DNA of 64,000 nt, taken from the NCBI GenBank assembly GCA_013396995.1, contig VWZP01002573.1, positions 1 through 64,000 of the forward strand, given 5' to 3'. The stretch comes from Dicaeum eximium. Lineage: Eukaryota > Chordata > Aves > Passeriformes > Dicaeidae. Below are positions 53,915 to 64,000 of the stretch, in pieces. The translations under genes and the position numbers were made by a program. A model generated the notes under the pieces. It ran no database searches. It worked only from the letters and a program-made list of their open reading frames with translations, and was not told the origin of the DNA. The stretch's first letter is position 1, and each line of letters begins with the position of its first letter.

Positions 53915-56900
53915 GGGAAAGATGGAAGAGGTTTGAAAAAACACATATCTAAACTGCCTTTTCCTCACCTATGTCAGTGAAAATCCCACTTACCCTGTGA
54001 AGAACCTGCCAGGAATGTCCCAGCTCCCTGCCTTTACACCCCAACAGACATTTTCTGTCCCTGCTACCCTAAACTCAATACATCAAACACTGAAAACAAC
54101 AGCAAGGATTGGCCTCCACATATTGATCAAAGCCCGAAAAACGCTGCTCCAAAGCAGCTTGAGTCAAGGCACAAGAAATGTTAGGCCTTTCCCCTGTAAC
54201 AGAGCCTTATTTATCACGGTGGAAAGGGTACTTTGGAGAGGCAAATGGCCAACTAGTCCCTTTGATACATGGAGATGCTTCAAGATAGGTATGATATAGA
54301 AAACCTCAGCAGAGATATGTCCCAGCTAATCTGACAGTTATCTCTTTTACAGCCAACTACTGTCATTTCAGTCTTTGAGAACTGCCAGCTCTGCTGATAA
54401 CTGCAGACCTCAACACAGCAGAGGAGAAAGCCTTTGTTAATTAAGCTCCCTTCATTTTCATGCTGCTCTGGCCCTGGCAGGGCTCTCAGGGAGCCTCTGC
54501 TGTGTGGCCCTTTGTGCTGGTGATGCAGTGCCACACATCCCCCCCAGCCAGGACAGCTGCAGATCCTCACCCTCCAGCTGGAATCATCCCTGGGATGAAA
54601 CTCTGCAGCCCTGCCACCAACCAGACTCATAACTCACCTGAAACAGAGCAGATTCCCCCCTTGGAGGGGGAAAAAACCATCCCTGAAGGATGCATAAACC
54701 TGCCCATTGTCCTGATATGGGGCTGATTTTCCCAGTGTGGTGTCAGGTTCCAGGGGAGCCTATTTGTACTGAATTCATGAGAGCCACTTTGTGCCCAGAA
54801 GAGTTCAGCTCTGTCTTTTCAATCAGTTAGTGGCTATCAGACACTAATGGGATTTCTGGAACTGTGGGTGCTTTATGCTCTGTTCTGCAGGTGCTTGGGC
54901 TCGCTGAGCTCCTCCCTGAGCTGTGTTCAGCCCCTCACTCCAGGCAAATGTGGTGTTCCCTCACTCTTAGATCCTCAGCAGACTTGCAAGAGTCACATGT
55001 GAGCCCAGACTTACTTTTCACCATTTCTGGTGGCGGTTTGAAGTTCTTTCTGCCCGATTCTGCCCACACTGGGGCTGTTCCCCTTGCCCTGGAGTGGTGC
55101 CTCACTCTCCTCCTGATGGCCACTGCTGCTTTCCCCCTGTAGCCAAAGTCACTGCAAGAAATTCCATCACCTTCTCTGGATGAACAAGTGAAGCAGAAGA
55201 GAGAAACATCATCCTGCAGGTAATTAACTACAGAGCTAAATGAAACTAAAGTGTTGGAGGGGCTTTGATCACTCATACCGGGCTTTTCACCTGAGCTGTG
55301 ACAGCTTCACCCCAAACCAGCTCATCTTTGCTTATCTGCTCTTACAGAAGCTTAGAAACCAGCTTAGAAAACTCCTCAGGAGCCAGCCAGCCTCCACTGA
55401 ACAGTTCTCACCCACAGCTCTCTTCTTTTCACCTTCTTTTTTACCATTCAGAGCCATCACCCAAGAACCATCCACACCAGTTACCCACATTCCTGTGTCT
55501 ATCCCAGTTTCCCTGTGCCCACAGCTGCAGTTCCCAGTTCCCTGCCTGTTCACAGGGATTCACACCCCATCTATAACCCCAAATCTCTGCAAAAAAATCT
55601 GTTCCCTGTGGATCTTCCTTCACCTTTTGGGTCACTTACCTGGTGAGGCACTTGGGGCTCAAGGAGAAGGGCAGAAGCAGGGAAGGTTTCTGTGGCTGTG
55701 GAATGGTTAAAAAAGATTCCTGCCTCAGGACCACTGAGGGCTTAGTGTCTGTTCTATAATTTATAGCTCAGCATCTCTCTTCCCAAGGTTTTGTGCTCAC
55801 AGAACCCTTTTCTATTTCATGCACACGACTCAGCTCAGGAAATGCCCCCAGGTTAGTCCAGGCCTCATTAATACCTTCACCCATGCAACCTCGGGGGAGA
55901 AAACAGCTTTTTATCATGAGATGAAAATGGAACTGCCTGGAAAAAACAACACAAACATGGGTTTTAGCCCATGAGGAGAGATTCCAGGCCTTTTAGTTAG
56001 GAAGCTGCCAGGCTGCTGGTGACTGAGCCAGGGCTGGAGAATTGGCTGTCAGGGCAGGGAGAGACGTGAGCCCAAAACAGAGGGCAGCAGGAGGCTCGAG
56101 CACTCTGGTTAGAGGGGATAAAGCAAAGTATTACATTTTAATTGATCTAATCTTTGGCTCCCAGTGGAATTTGCAGAGATATCTTACTAGAATTACCCGG
56201 GGTTTATCAGGAGACAGCAATACTGGGAAAGTGCCTTTTGCAAGGCAAACTACTCCAGATCTTGAACTGCATTAGCATTGAGGCTGGCTGAGCAAAAGAG
56301 CCCCCACAATTGCTTCAAAGATGAGAGGAAAGAAAAAAAAAACCTGGGGAGAGAGGGAATATGTGAGATGTAAACCCATCTGGGCACACAAATGTGTGTG
56401 AGCACAAACCCAGCACATGCATAATGCTGCCTGCTCCCTCCAGGGTGGCACCTGCAAGGATTTACCAGGGAGCAGAAAATACAGGACAGGGGCACATTAG
56501 AAAAGGCATCTCAATGACAGCAGCTTTTATCCTCCTTGTCTGAGGTCCGTTCCTGCTCTGAGTGCAAAACCTCTGAATATTAAAAGAAGAAAAAAAAACA
56601 ACATTAAAAAGAGAGGAGGGCAAGAGGGACATGAAGCAAATCTCCTTAAAATATAGACCCATATAAAATACCATGTGGGTGGAGCAAGCTAACAGGGGAG
56701 ATAAAAAGCAAAGACACTCAGAAACCAGGTGGTTTCTCATCATTTTTTTCCTTGACATCCTCTGTCTGAGCAGATGACTGCAAGATCTTTGGAGATGCAG
56801 AATAATGTCTGGCTCTGTCAAGATTTCTCTTTTTTCAGTGCGGGGAAGTGGTGAAAAAAACATCAGGTCTGATAAATGATTCATGGAGCCTTTTCTTCTG

Positions 56901-57328
56901 CTAATCTGTAAATAAATTTTAAAAAGCAGCTTCCTTTTGATGAATATATTCTGCAGCTCGTGGAAACGTGTTGGCCTTTAGGCACAACACGGGCGCTCTC
57001 AGATGTCTCTAGTGCTGCTGTCAGGACTCTGAAAGCCCAGCCTGGCTCCTTGCAGAGCTGGATGGAGTTTTACTGACTTAGCTCAGCTGAGGATCTGCCT
57101 CTCCAAGCCCGTGGCACTGGGAGAGCCTTGCCTTATCTCACTGCTCAGTTTGTGTCAGGGAGAGGAGAACATCCTGTGGATTTACAGATGTGAAAGCCAG
57201 CAAGCACCTCTGTGAACATCTCATACCACATCCTAAAAAACAAGCTCTAAATCCTCTTCTTGCTGCCTGTTTTACAGTCACTGGGAGGCAGAGCTTCCCT
57301 TCACACCCTGCTGGGAACAACAGAACGA

Positions 57329-57545
57329 CCCTGCTGTGTCCATCACCAGGGATCACACCCCATTCCCTGCCCATCCTCCCCAGAAACATCTGCTGGAATC
57401 ACCAGAACAACCCTGCTGTGCCCATCACCAGGGATCAAACTCCATTCCCTGCCCATCCTCCTCAGAAACATCTGCTGGAATCACCAGAACAACCCTGCTG
57501 TGCCCATCACCAGGGATCAAACTCCATTCCCTGCCCATCTCCTCT
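57329..57545. repeat. 82-bp tandem repeat, about 2.6 copies
   Basis: CCCTGCTGTG begins at 57329, 57411 and 57493, an exact 82-bp period. The unit contains CATCACCAGGGATC and GAAACATCTGCTGGAATCAC. The third copy is truncated. Confidence 0.93.
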
Positions 57546-57934
57546 GCTGGAACCATCCTGGATTCACCCTTGGCCAGCTGGGCTCCGACCACCAGGCATG
57601 GGAAAGATGGAGCTGCATCCCTGCTCACCCTGCTGTCAGTTCTGAGTTCTCTCCTCCCTCATCACCAACTATTTAGGCTTTTTTTTTTTAATTGACCTTT
57701 TAAACTCCTGTTTTCCATTCAGCTACAGGTAACAGCAACACCAGGGGTGTGAACACTCTCAAGCAGCAGAGACCTGCAACAGCCAAAGCACCTCTTGCCT
57801 GTCAAGTTGCTGGGTTTCTCCCTGAGCAGCTGGGCCTCAAACTGTCTCACAACTTTCCTGACTCTGAACAGGGAAGGAAAAAGAGAGAGAGAGGGAAAAA
57901 AAAAAAAAAAAAGCATGATTATACAAGGACATCT

Positions 57935-57940
57935 TTTATT
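57935..57940 (-). terminator. GRIK4: Candidate GRIK4 polyadenylation signal
   Basis: AATAAA in the minus-strand context TGAAATAAAAGATG, 1.3 kb after the GRIK4 stop. A T-rich minus-strand tract (plus-strand A run at about 57,896-57,912) follows, as downstream elements often do. No transcript evidence is available. Confidence 0.4.
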
Positions 57941-59255
57941 TCAGTACATTCAAGACAAAAAGAAAAGAAAACAATTCAAGAACAGGATGTACCTTCACTC
58001 AAGGCTTTATCTCCCCTGCCCCTCTCCACTGTCATCTCTTTCCTTTTACGACCAGAAATTGCATAGAATTTGTTTTTTCAATCAGAAAATTAAATTCGCC
58101 AGTGTAAACCCCTCATCTGTACCAAGCAGAGGGTGAGCTGCTGCTGTTTCTAGGGAAGTCACTATTTTCCTCACACGAGATCCTGGGCTAATGATTTTCT
58201 CAGCTCAACTGCTGTGTGGCTGGAATTCACCCTGGAAGTTGAGGGTGCTCCGTGGGGTCGCGGATTTGGGGAGCTGGTGAGCCTGGGGCAGAGCTCAGAG
58301 TCACTTCAGAGCACAGCCAGGGACACTTTGGGGGTCCCAACACCTCCTCCCTCGGCTGGTGGGGATGGGCAGCCTCCCCCAGGGCTCCCCACTTACCTCA
58401 AAAGGCTCCTCCCGCCCCATCCCGAGAACAGAAAGGAAAAGGAAAAAAAAAAAAGCAAAAGATAACCCCAGAATGAAACAAAAGACACAGAACCCCTGAA
58501 ATTCCAGGCGTTTCAAGGCCTCTTTGAGTTCACTGTGTTTGTTGGCTGTTTTTTTGGCATTTTAATATATATATATATATATATATCTATGTATAGATAT
58601 ATTTCTCTATATATGTACTTTTAACAACTCCTCAGATGGACTTCCAGCAAATGCTGCTTCTCACAGGGAGTGTGTCCCACCCCATCCTCCCCTTCCCCCT
58701 TCAACCCACCTGCCACCCTCTGAAAAGGAAGAAGAGTTCAGCACCTGGTGCCTTGGAGACTGGGTCCTGACATACCCAAATTAAAGAAAAAAATGAAAAA
58801 AATATTAAACAAAAAAATAATGACTCCTGCCTTCCCACAGCCAACTCAAAAGCCCACCCCTGCCTTTGGAGAACATCCCCCGGTAAGTGATGGAGAGGCA
58901 GCGCCAGTGTCCTTTCTCCTGACCTTGCAGGGCCGAGAAGTGCCAAGAGCCCCTCGTGCCCCTGGGTGGGCAATATCTGCTCCAGCAGCCACCCACCACG
59001 TCCCTCCTTCCCAGAGACAACCTCTGGACACCACCACCAGCCTGAGGACCTCCCTCGTGCCACGCCGGGCCGCGGTGGCCGCCGAGACCGCAGCCAGCTC
59101 CGGCCAGGCCTCGGCGTCCACCCCACGGTGCACCTCGCTCTGGAGAAGCCGGGTAACTGCTATCGATTTAAAAACGAGTTGACATTGTACAAGTCCGTGT
59201 TCTGTAAAATGGAACAGGACCCTCTCTCCCCACCCCGACGGCGCCGGGCCCGGCG
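57941..59255 (-). other. GRIK4: Probable GRIK4 3' UTR
   Basis: Sequence between the GRIK4 stop and the candidate polyadenylation signal. It includes a CpG-rich part next to the stop (to about 59,050) and an (AT)n tract at 58,565-58,586. A 268-codon minus-strand frame (58,846-59,652) here is an alternative frame of the GC-rich last exon. Confidence 0.45.
58565..58586. repeat. (AT)n microsatellite
   Basis: Eleven AT dinucleotides in the probable GRIK4 3' UTR, followed by degenerate ATATA sequence to about 58,615. Confidence 0.92.
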
Positions 59256-59621
59256 TTACTCGGGCCCGCTGCTGTTGGTGGCCTTGTCCCACTCGAGGCT
59301 CTCCTCGCTCCGCGCCGGCGACCCCGCGGCCGGCCGCGCCCGCAGCCCCTGGAAGCGGCGGCACTCGGGGCACACGCGGATGTGGGTGCAGCCCCGGGCG
59401 ACCAGGGCGGCCTCCTGCGCCAGTCTTTGTGCCAGGGGGTCTGGCTCGCCCCCGCTGCACAGCTTGCCGTTGCTGAGCGTGGTGGTGCTGCGGGCTCGGC
59501 GCTCCTCGGGCGGAGCGGGGCGAGTCCGTGCCACCCCCGCTCGCCTCCGCCGGGGGTGGAAACTGTCCTTGCACAGGATGATGTTGCGCAGCTCCGTCAC
59601 CATCTCTTGGCACACCGACAC
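59256..59621 (-). CDS. GRIK4: GRIK4 last coding exon (cytoplasmic tail)
   Basis: Follows GCCCCGCAG and encodes [20 protein letters not shown], then [40 protein letters not shown] and [20 protein letters not shown], ending [14 protein letters not shown] and TAA. An Arg cluster (RRRR) resembles the ER-retention motif described for the related KA2 subunit. A small AAG insertion relative to human (RARPSPARSEE as remembered) is visible. Confidence 0.97.
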   Translation of the reverse strand: MSVCQEMVTELRNIILCKDSFHPRRRRAGVARTRPAPPEERRARSTTTLSNGKLCSGGEPDPLAQRLAQEAALVARGCTHIRVCPECRRFQGLRARPAAGSPARSEESLEWDKATNSSGPE

Positions 59622-62600
59622 CTGCGGGGCAGAACGGAGCCGTGCTGCTCACCTGAGCAAGCTCTGAGTCCCTCCGGGGCTCTGGAGTGACCTGGGGTAG
59701 TGGGAATGTCCCCGACCATGGCAGGGGTGGATCTGTATGAGCTTTAAGGTCCCTTCCAACCCAGGCTGCTTCAAGATTCCACGATCTGATTCTGACACCG
59801 AATTTTTATGGACTCAGTGCTGCTGATTTTCATCAATGCTCAGAATCTACGCTTGATTTAACCCAACTGTGCCTCTCATCAGAGACCCCCCTGTGTTCTT
59901 CATCCCCCAGACCAGCACAAGATCCAAACCTGCTGCAGGTAGCAGTCCTGTCTCCAGGAAAGGTACCTGGATGTTGTGCACATCTTTGATCCCTTTGGAA
60001 GCCCTTGGAGCATCTCTGCAGCCTTGCTCTGAGCAGGAGAAGCTCATGGATTTTAGACCCTGCCCAAAGGACCAAGCCTGATCCTGGCTTTGAGGTGTCC
60101 TGGCTGGCATTGATCCTCAGCCTGGGTGCATGCCTTGCTCTAGGACACCCCACTGACAGCAATAAACACACCCTGTCCCCTCAGGACACTCCCAGGTCCT
60201 ACCTCCGACTGTTCAGAGTGTCGAAGGCTCCACAAAAATTCCAGCATTGCCATAAAAATTGCTACGATTAAGCCACAGATGAGCACCACGAAGATTCCAC
60301 CAATGTTCTCCATTCCCAAGCCTAAAATAAAGCAGGAGAGACACTCTGGAGAGGCAGACACGTCATAAATCTCAAGTACCACTGCACAGAACCCCCGGGT
60401 TTTGCTGTTTTGTTGGCATTGGAGATGCCCAGCCAGGGACCAAAAGCAGCGAGCCAGCAGTGTCCTATTAATAGCTCCCTGCATGACTCAGATGGCCCAA
60501 GTGAGTGACTTGCAATAACTGCAGGATCGAAGATGCCTTCTCAGAAATGATGATTTTGCAGATGAACAGCCAGAATGTTGCAGGGAAGCACAAAGCAATT
60601 TGTGGACAAACCGAAAACGGGAGGGGGAAAATGCGGGATCAAAGGGGTACATTAATCCCTGCAAATTATTCACTGAGCTCCAGTGGCTTTGAACTCGAAG
60701 AGGAGCGAGGTTGTTAAAGGAGCAGAGATAAAGGAGACAGGGAAGGGCTTTAAAGGAAGCTGGCACCAGGAAAAGCTCCTTTAATTGCATCACAAAGATG
60801 CAGGGAAATGATTCCGGCTGCTTGGACTGCAGTGGGAAAGGAGAGGCTCTGAACCAGAGCAGGATGCTGTCACACTCCAGGGTGACAAAATGGGGTCCCT
60901 GACCCCAGGCTGTGCCTTGGGTGTCTCTGCCCGGCACCCCTGGCCCATGAGGAGGAAACAGCTCCTTCCGTGAACAGCTCATCCTACCTCCCTCAGATAA
61001 CTCGCTTCCCACCTGCCTTCCAGAAAGTTCCACCATCCCTTAAAAACCTGAGCTTTCCACGTGCTGAGGCCATCACTGCACTTGCCACCACAGCCCTGGT
61101 CCCCAGAACTGTGCCTCCCTCTGCCTGTGAGATGAGCCAACCCCAACATTTGCTGTCCTGGTTCCTCTCTCCTGTGTTTGGTTTGGGTTCCTGATTGGAT
61201 TGATTACTAAAAAACATGTGCTCTGCCCTGGGTTGGCTGTGTGAGGCCATTACTCAACAAGAACATCTATAAAAATCTTCCTCTCCCTCCTGTAGCATTA
61301 AATCAAAGTGTAAGAATCGATGATTTATTGACTTGATCTCGCCGTGGCTTTTACACATAAAACCTCACCAAAATCCTTGTAAATCGCTGACCTGTTTTGT
61401 TCTAAAACTTAGCAGGTCGCATTTCTGTCTCCTCCTCCATCATTCTTTTGGCACCACCCCCAGAGCAATGCAGGGAGTCTGTAAATCAGAGACTTTTGCA
61501 GAGGTGCTTCCACAGCAATGGCAAGGCAGAAAAAGCAGCCCAGAATCACAATTCAGAGCCAAGGGTAAAGGCCATCCACTCCCCCCAGCAGCTCACAAGT
61601 GTGAATTTAGGGTTTTACCTCTCTCTACATCCTCCTATCATTCTGTCTGGGTGCCACCTCAGACACCCAAGCTCACTGAGAGATACTTCTACTCTCCATA
61701 CAGCTACAGCCTTCCCCATCTCCCAAACTGAGGAAGTGAGCCATGGCAAAGGGAACAAACCAGCAGAAAAACTTGCCCGGGGTCACAGACTATGCTGGGT
61801 AGTGCCAGAAACAGCCCAGCTCCCCGTTCCAAAGACATCTCAAAACATCCCCCAGCCTAGATTCCACCTTAAAGTTGCTTTTAGCACAGTCCAGGGAGAA
61901 AAAAAACAACCCCTACCACCTTCAAAAGTAACTCATTTAATAGCAATAACCTGATGTCTTACACCTTGAGCCTGGAGATAAATAACTGGGGCTGTCTGTA
62001 GAGCAGCACTGCCCAAAAGTGAACATCACCTCCCAGCCCTGTGGGGTCCCAGCAGGAACTGCACAGTCACACACCTGCTGCAAGGTCAAAACCCCAAAAG
62101 AGCTTCCCCAGACCTGGCTGGGCTCTTTTCTCTGCTCTCACAAAGGTCACAAGGCTGTGCTTTTAACTGGGGGGCCTGCTGGCCTCGCAGAAAACACTCG
62201 CTGAGGAAAGGGAGGCTGCCAAAACTAAAAAATGCAGCAACTGTGTTAAGCTGGCAACTGCTTTCATGCTGGGACATCAGCCTAATGTGGTGGCTTTTAT
62301 GGCAATTTGCATAGCATTACCCAAAAGAATTTGCTCCTCAGTTTACAAATGCACTAATAAAGTCCTTGTGTCCCTTCCCCTGGCTGTTTAAAAGACGCTT
62401 TCACTTGGAGCCATTAACCAGCGGGCCTGTGGTGGAGATCCATCTCCCTTCAAGGAACCCAGGATTTTGGTCTGATCCCTTCAGCCATCCATTTTCCCAG
62501 ACATTCATTAGAAGCTAATTTACCCTCCATATGCCTCCAATATTTGTCATTTGGTTGTTCCCGCCATCTCTGCCCCAGGCAAAAACACACAGCGTGAGGC

Positions 62601-62912
62601 ACAGCGGAGCTGTTTGGCTTTCTCCTTGAGTTGGGAAGGAAGGAAGGAAGGAATCTCAGGTCAGGAGAAGGGAAAAAAATGATTCCCGGGCAGAAAACCT
62701 GGCAGACACACAGCTGGGTGCTCACACTTGCACCTCTGGCCAGGATGTTTCTGTGCCTGGCCCCCTGGGAGTGCAGGGCTTACCTTTGGCTCTGTGGTCC
62801 TCCTCTTTGGGGCACTTCCCTCCTTCCCACCACTTGCGCTTCAGGATCTCCAGGCGGTTGTTCTCCTGCAGCTGGAGGATGGCCAGGTCGAACTCGTCGC
62901 GGAACACGGAGC
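59256..62912 (-). CDS. GRIK4: GRIK4, kainate receptor subunit KA1 (last 3 coding exons)
   Basis: GRIK4 encodes a high-affinity kainate-type glutamate receptor subunit that joins GRIK1-3 subunits in postsynaptic and presynaptic channels. Only the 3' end is present: exons 62784-62912, 60203-60321 and 59256-59621, 614 bases or about 203 residues of a protein that is 956 residues in human. They encode the end of the S2 ligand-binding lobe, the M4 membrane helix and the whole cytoplasmic tail. The phases join (1, 0) and the frame ends at TAA, 59256-59258. The rest of the gene lies beyond the right edge; no earlier exon was recognised in 62,913-64,000. Confidence 0.97.
59683..59793 (+). mobile_element. 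CR1-like 3' fragment, plus orientation
   Basis: GGGAATGTCCCCGACCATGG, CAGGGGTGGATCTGTATGAG and CTTTAAGGTCCCTTCCAACC in CR1 order, ending GATCTGATTCTG. It lies in the last GRIK4 intron, 60 bases from the exon. Confidence 0.8.
60203..60321 (-). CDS. GRIK4: GRIK4 penultimate coding exon (M4 helix)
   Basis: Follows TTTATTTTAG and encodes [20 protein letters not shown] then [20 protein letters not shown], ending GAG|GTAGGA in phase 0. The hydrophobic stretch is transmembrane segment M4, nearly invariant in the family. Confidence 0.97.
60322..62783. other. GRIK4 intron, 2.5 kb
   Basis: Contains a short GGAA run near 62,636-62,651. No other repeat, RNA gene or exon was recognised. Confidence 0.5.
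62784..62912 (-). CDS. GRIK4: GRIK4 coding exon (end of S2 ligand-binding lobe)
   Basis: Follows CGGCGTTGCAG and encodes [20 protein letters not shown], then [20 protein letters not shown] and AK, ending G|GTAAGC in phase 1. KWWEGGKCP carries the conserved Cys of the S2 disulphide. Confidence 0.97.
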
Positions 62913-64000
62913 CTGCAACGCCGAGAGGGACGTGGTAGGGCCCCGCCTTCCTCCTCATCATCATCCTCACCACTCACCACCCCCCCCCCAGCTACCATGG
63001 CTCCTCTCTGGGTGGCTTGGAGGGGCTCTCAGTCCATGCAAGCCACAGAAAGCTGCAGCCACCCCGCTGGGAATGTCACCTGGTTAATGCCACTTGCACA
63101 AGGTGACTTTAGCTGGCCACCAGGAGCCACACAGGCCACTGGAGCAGGTCCATGGCAAGGGGAGCTTTGGCTTTTGATTGAGCAGTTCAGTATCCTGCTC
63201 CTGCAGACCATGGAGGACCCTCTCTTGTCATCCCACCTCCAATTTAACCTTGTTCTAACGCTCCTTCCCTCAGACTGGTCACAGTATAGAAATCCTGAGT
63301 GGGAAGGAGGCAAGGATCATGGAAGCCAAAATGTCCATGCTGGAGGAGCTCTGTCCTGTGCTGGGCATGGAGCTCTGCTGCAGTCCCAGTGTCTGCTACC
63401 AGAGATCCTTGTCTGCCACCAGAGATCCTTATCTGGTACAAGAAATCCTTGTCTGCCACCAGAGATGCCGAGGAAGGGCCATGGGAAAGACTCTGCTGCT
63501 CCCAGTAACTCTGCACTATTGTCCCAGCCAGCAGCTTTCTGCTCCTCTTATCTGCTACGGTTTCCCTGTTTAACAAGACAATGTCAGAACAAATTTAGCC
63601 CTGAAGGTAGGGATTTGTACTCACTTTGATCAGGTTGCTGTGACTTTACAAGCTTACCCATGTTCTCTAAACTAGAGTGGCTGTTTGTGTGAAGGAGACC
63701 TTATGTAATCCACCTCAACTTTGTGTTGCTAAATGCCGGGGCTTAAAGGTCAGGACAAGGCTTCCAGGCTGTCCAAAAGATCAGCGGATCGTTTGGAATA
63801 ACAAGGACTAAACCCTTATTTAGTGGCCATGTTCTCCTGTGAGCTCATACATTTGAAAGACAAAACCCCTGCATTTGTTAAACCTGACTATGAGCCCCTG
63901 AACCACCCAACTCTCTAGCCTGCAGTTTAAGGAACCACCAGCTGTTGAGACATTCCTGCTAAAAACTACCAGAGTTGCCACAGCATTACTTTGACATCAC
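62913..64000. other. GRIK4 intron, partial
   Basis: Intron sequence running off the right edge. It contains the 20-bp array listed separately and no recognised exon. Confidence 0.6.
63391..63470. repeat. 20-bp tandem repeat, four copies
   Basis: GTCTGCYACCAGAGATCCTT type units start exactly at 63391, 63411, 63431 and 63451. The third unit is the most diverged (ATCTGGTACAAGAAATCCTT). Confidence 0.93.

Larger units (their letters stand above)
47461..57914. other. Intergenic region between GRIK4 and TBCEL
   Basis: About 10.5 kb with no recognised gene on either strand. Short open frames here lack family resemblance and are often repeat-derived. It contains CR1-like fragments and three minisatellites listed separately. 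The AT-rich stretch at about 51,420-51,860 is repeat-poor and could be regulatory; this is only an impression. Confidence 0.5.

Noticed and set aside
58846..59652. 268-codon minus-strand open frame overlapping the last GRIK4 exon
   Set aside because: It is another frame of the GC-rich exon and UTR. The recognised GRIK4 frame has clear orthology and a proper splice acceptor.
1..64000. Bacterial-type features (operons, CRISPR, phage, insertion sequences) and tRNA/rRNA genes
   Set aside because: The window is vertebrate nuclear DNA with spliced genes, and none of these features was seen on either strand.

Overview
This window is vertebrate nuclear DNA, most likely from a bird. It holds split genes with GT-AG introns, a CpG-island promoter, and many short fragments that look like avian CR1 LINE tails. 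Three genes lie on the minus strand, so they read from right to left: GRIK4 (3' end only), TBCEL (complete coding sequence) and TECTA (complete except for the last coding exon). The order GRIK4-TBCEL-TECTA is the order I know from human chromosome 11q23-q24. I identified the genes by reading the translations against family sequences known from memory; no database search was run.

Layout from right to left. From 59.3 to 62.9 kb are the last three coding exons of GRIK4 (kainate receptor subunit KA1), followed by a probable 3' UTR to about 57.9 kb. From 47.5 to 57.9 kb is an intergenic stretch with minisatellites and CR1 pieces. At 46.7-47.5 kb is a CpG island, broken by a 170-base run of N, that is the probable TBCEL promoter. 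It carries two E-boxes, an RFX-type X-box, an ETS-type site and a palindromic CRE. From 31.1 to 43.5 kb are seven TBCEL coding exons whose lengths and phases join into exactly 424 codons plus a stop. From 24 to 27 kb is intergenic sequence with a likely TBCEL polyadenylation signal. From 3.96 to 23.76 kb are 22 TECTA coding exons, all phase-compatible, giving 2,120 codons plus one base. The left 3.9 kb has no confident gene. It contains a roughly 20-bp satellite with 16 AGGTCA motifs, a CR1 fragment, a 12-bp minisatellite and a purine-rich tract.

The genes do not form a functional pathway. TECTA makes alpha-tectorin of the inner-ear tectorial membrane. TBCEL is a tubulin-destabilising LRR/ubiquitin-like protein. 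GRIK4 is a kainate-receptor subunit. The arrangement is conserved synteny rather than an operon or system.

I found no sign of an undescribed biological system. The points most worth a second look are the unusual (GC or weak GT) donor and the unresolved GPI-anchor exon at the 3' end of TECTA, the five-codon-shorter exon 14/15 junction, the transcription-factor cluster at the TBCEL promoter, and several minisatellites with regulatory-looking repeat units.
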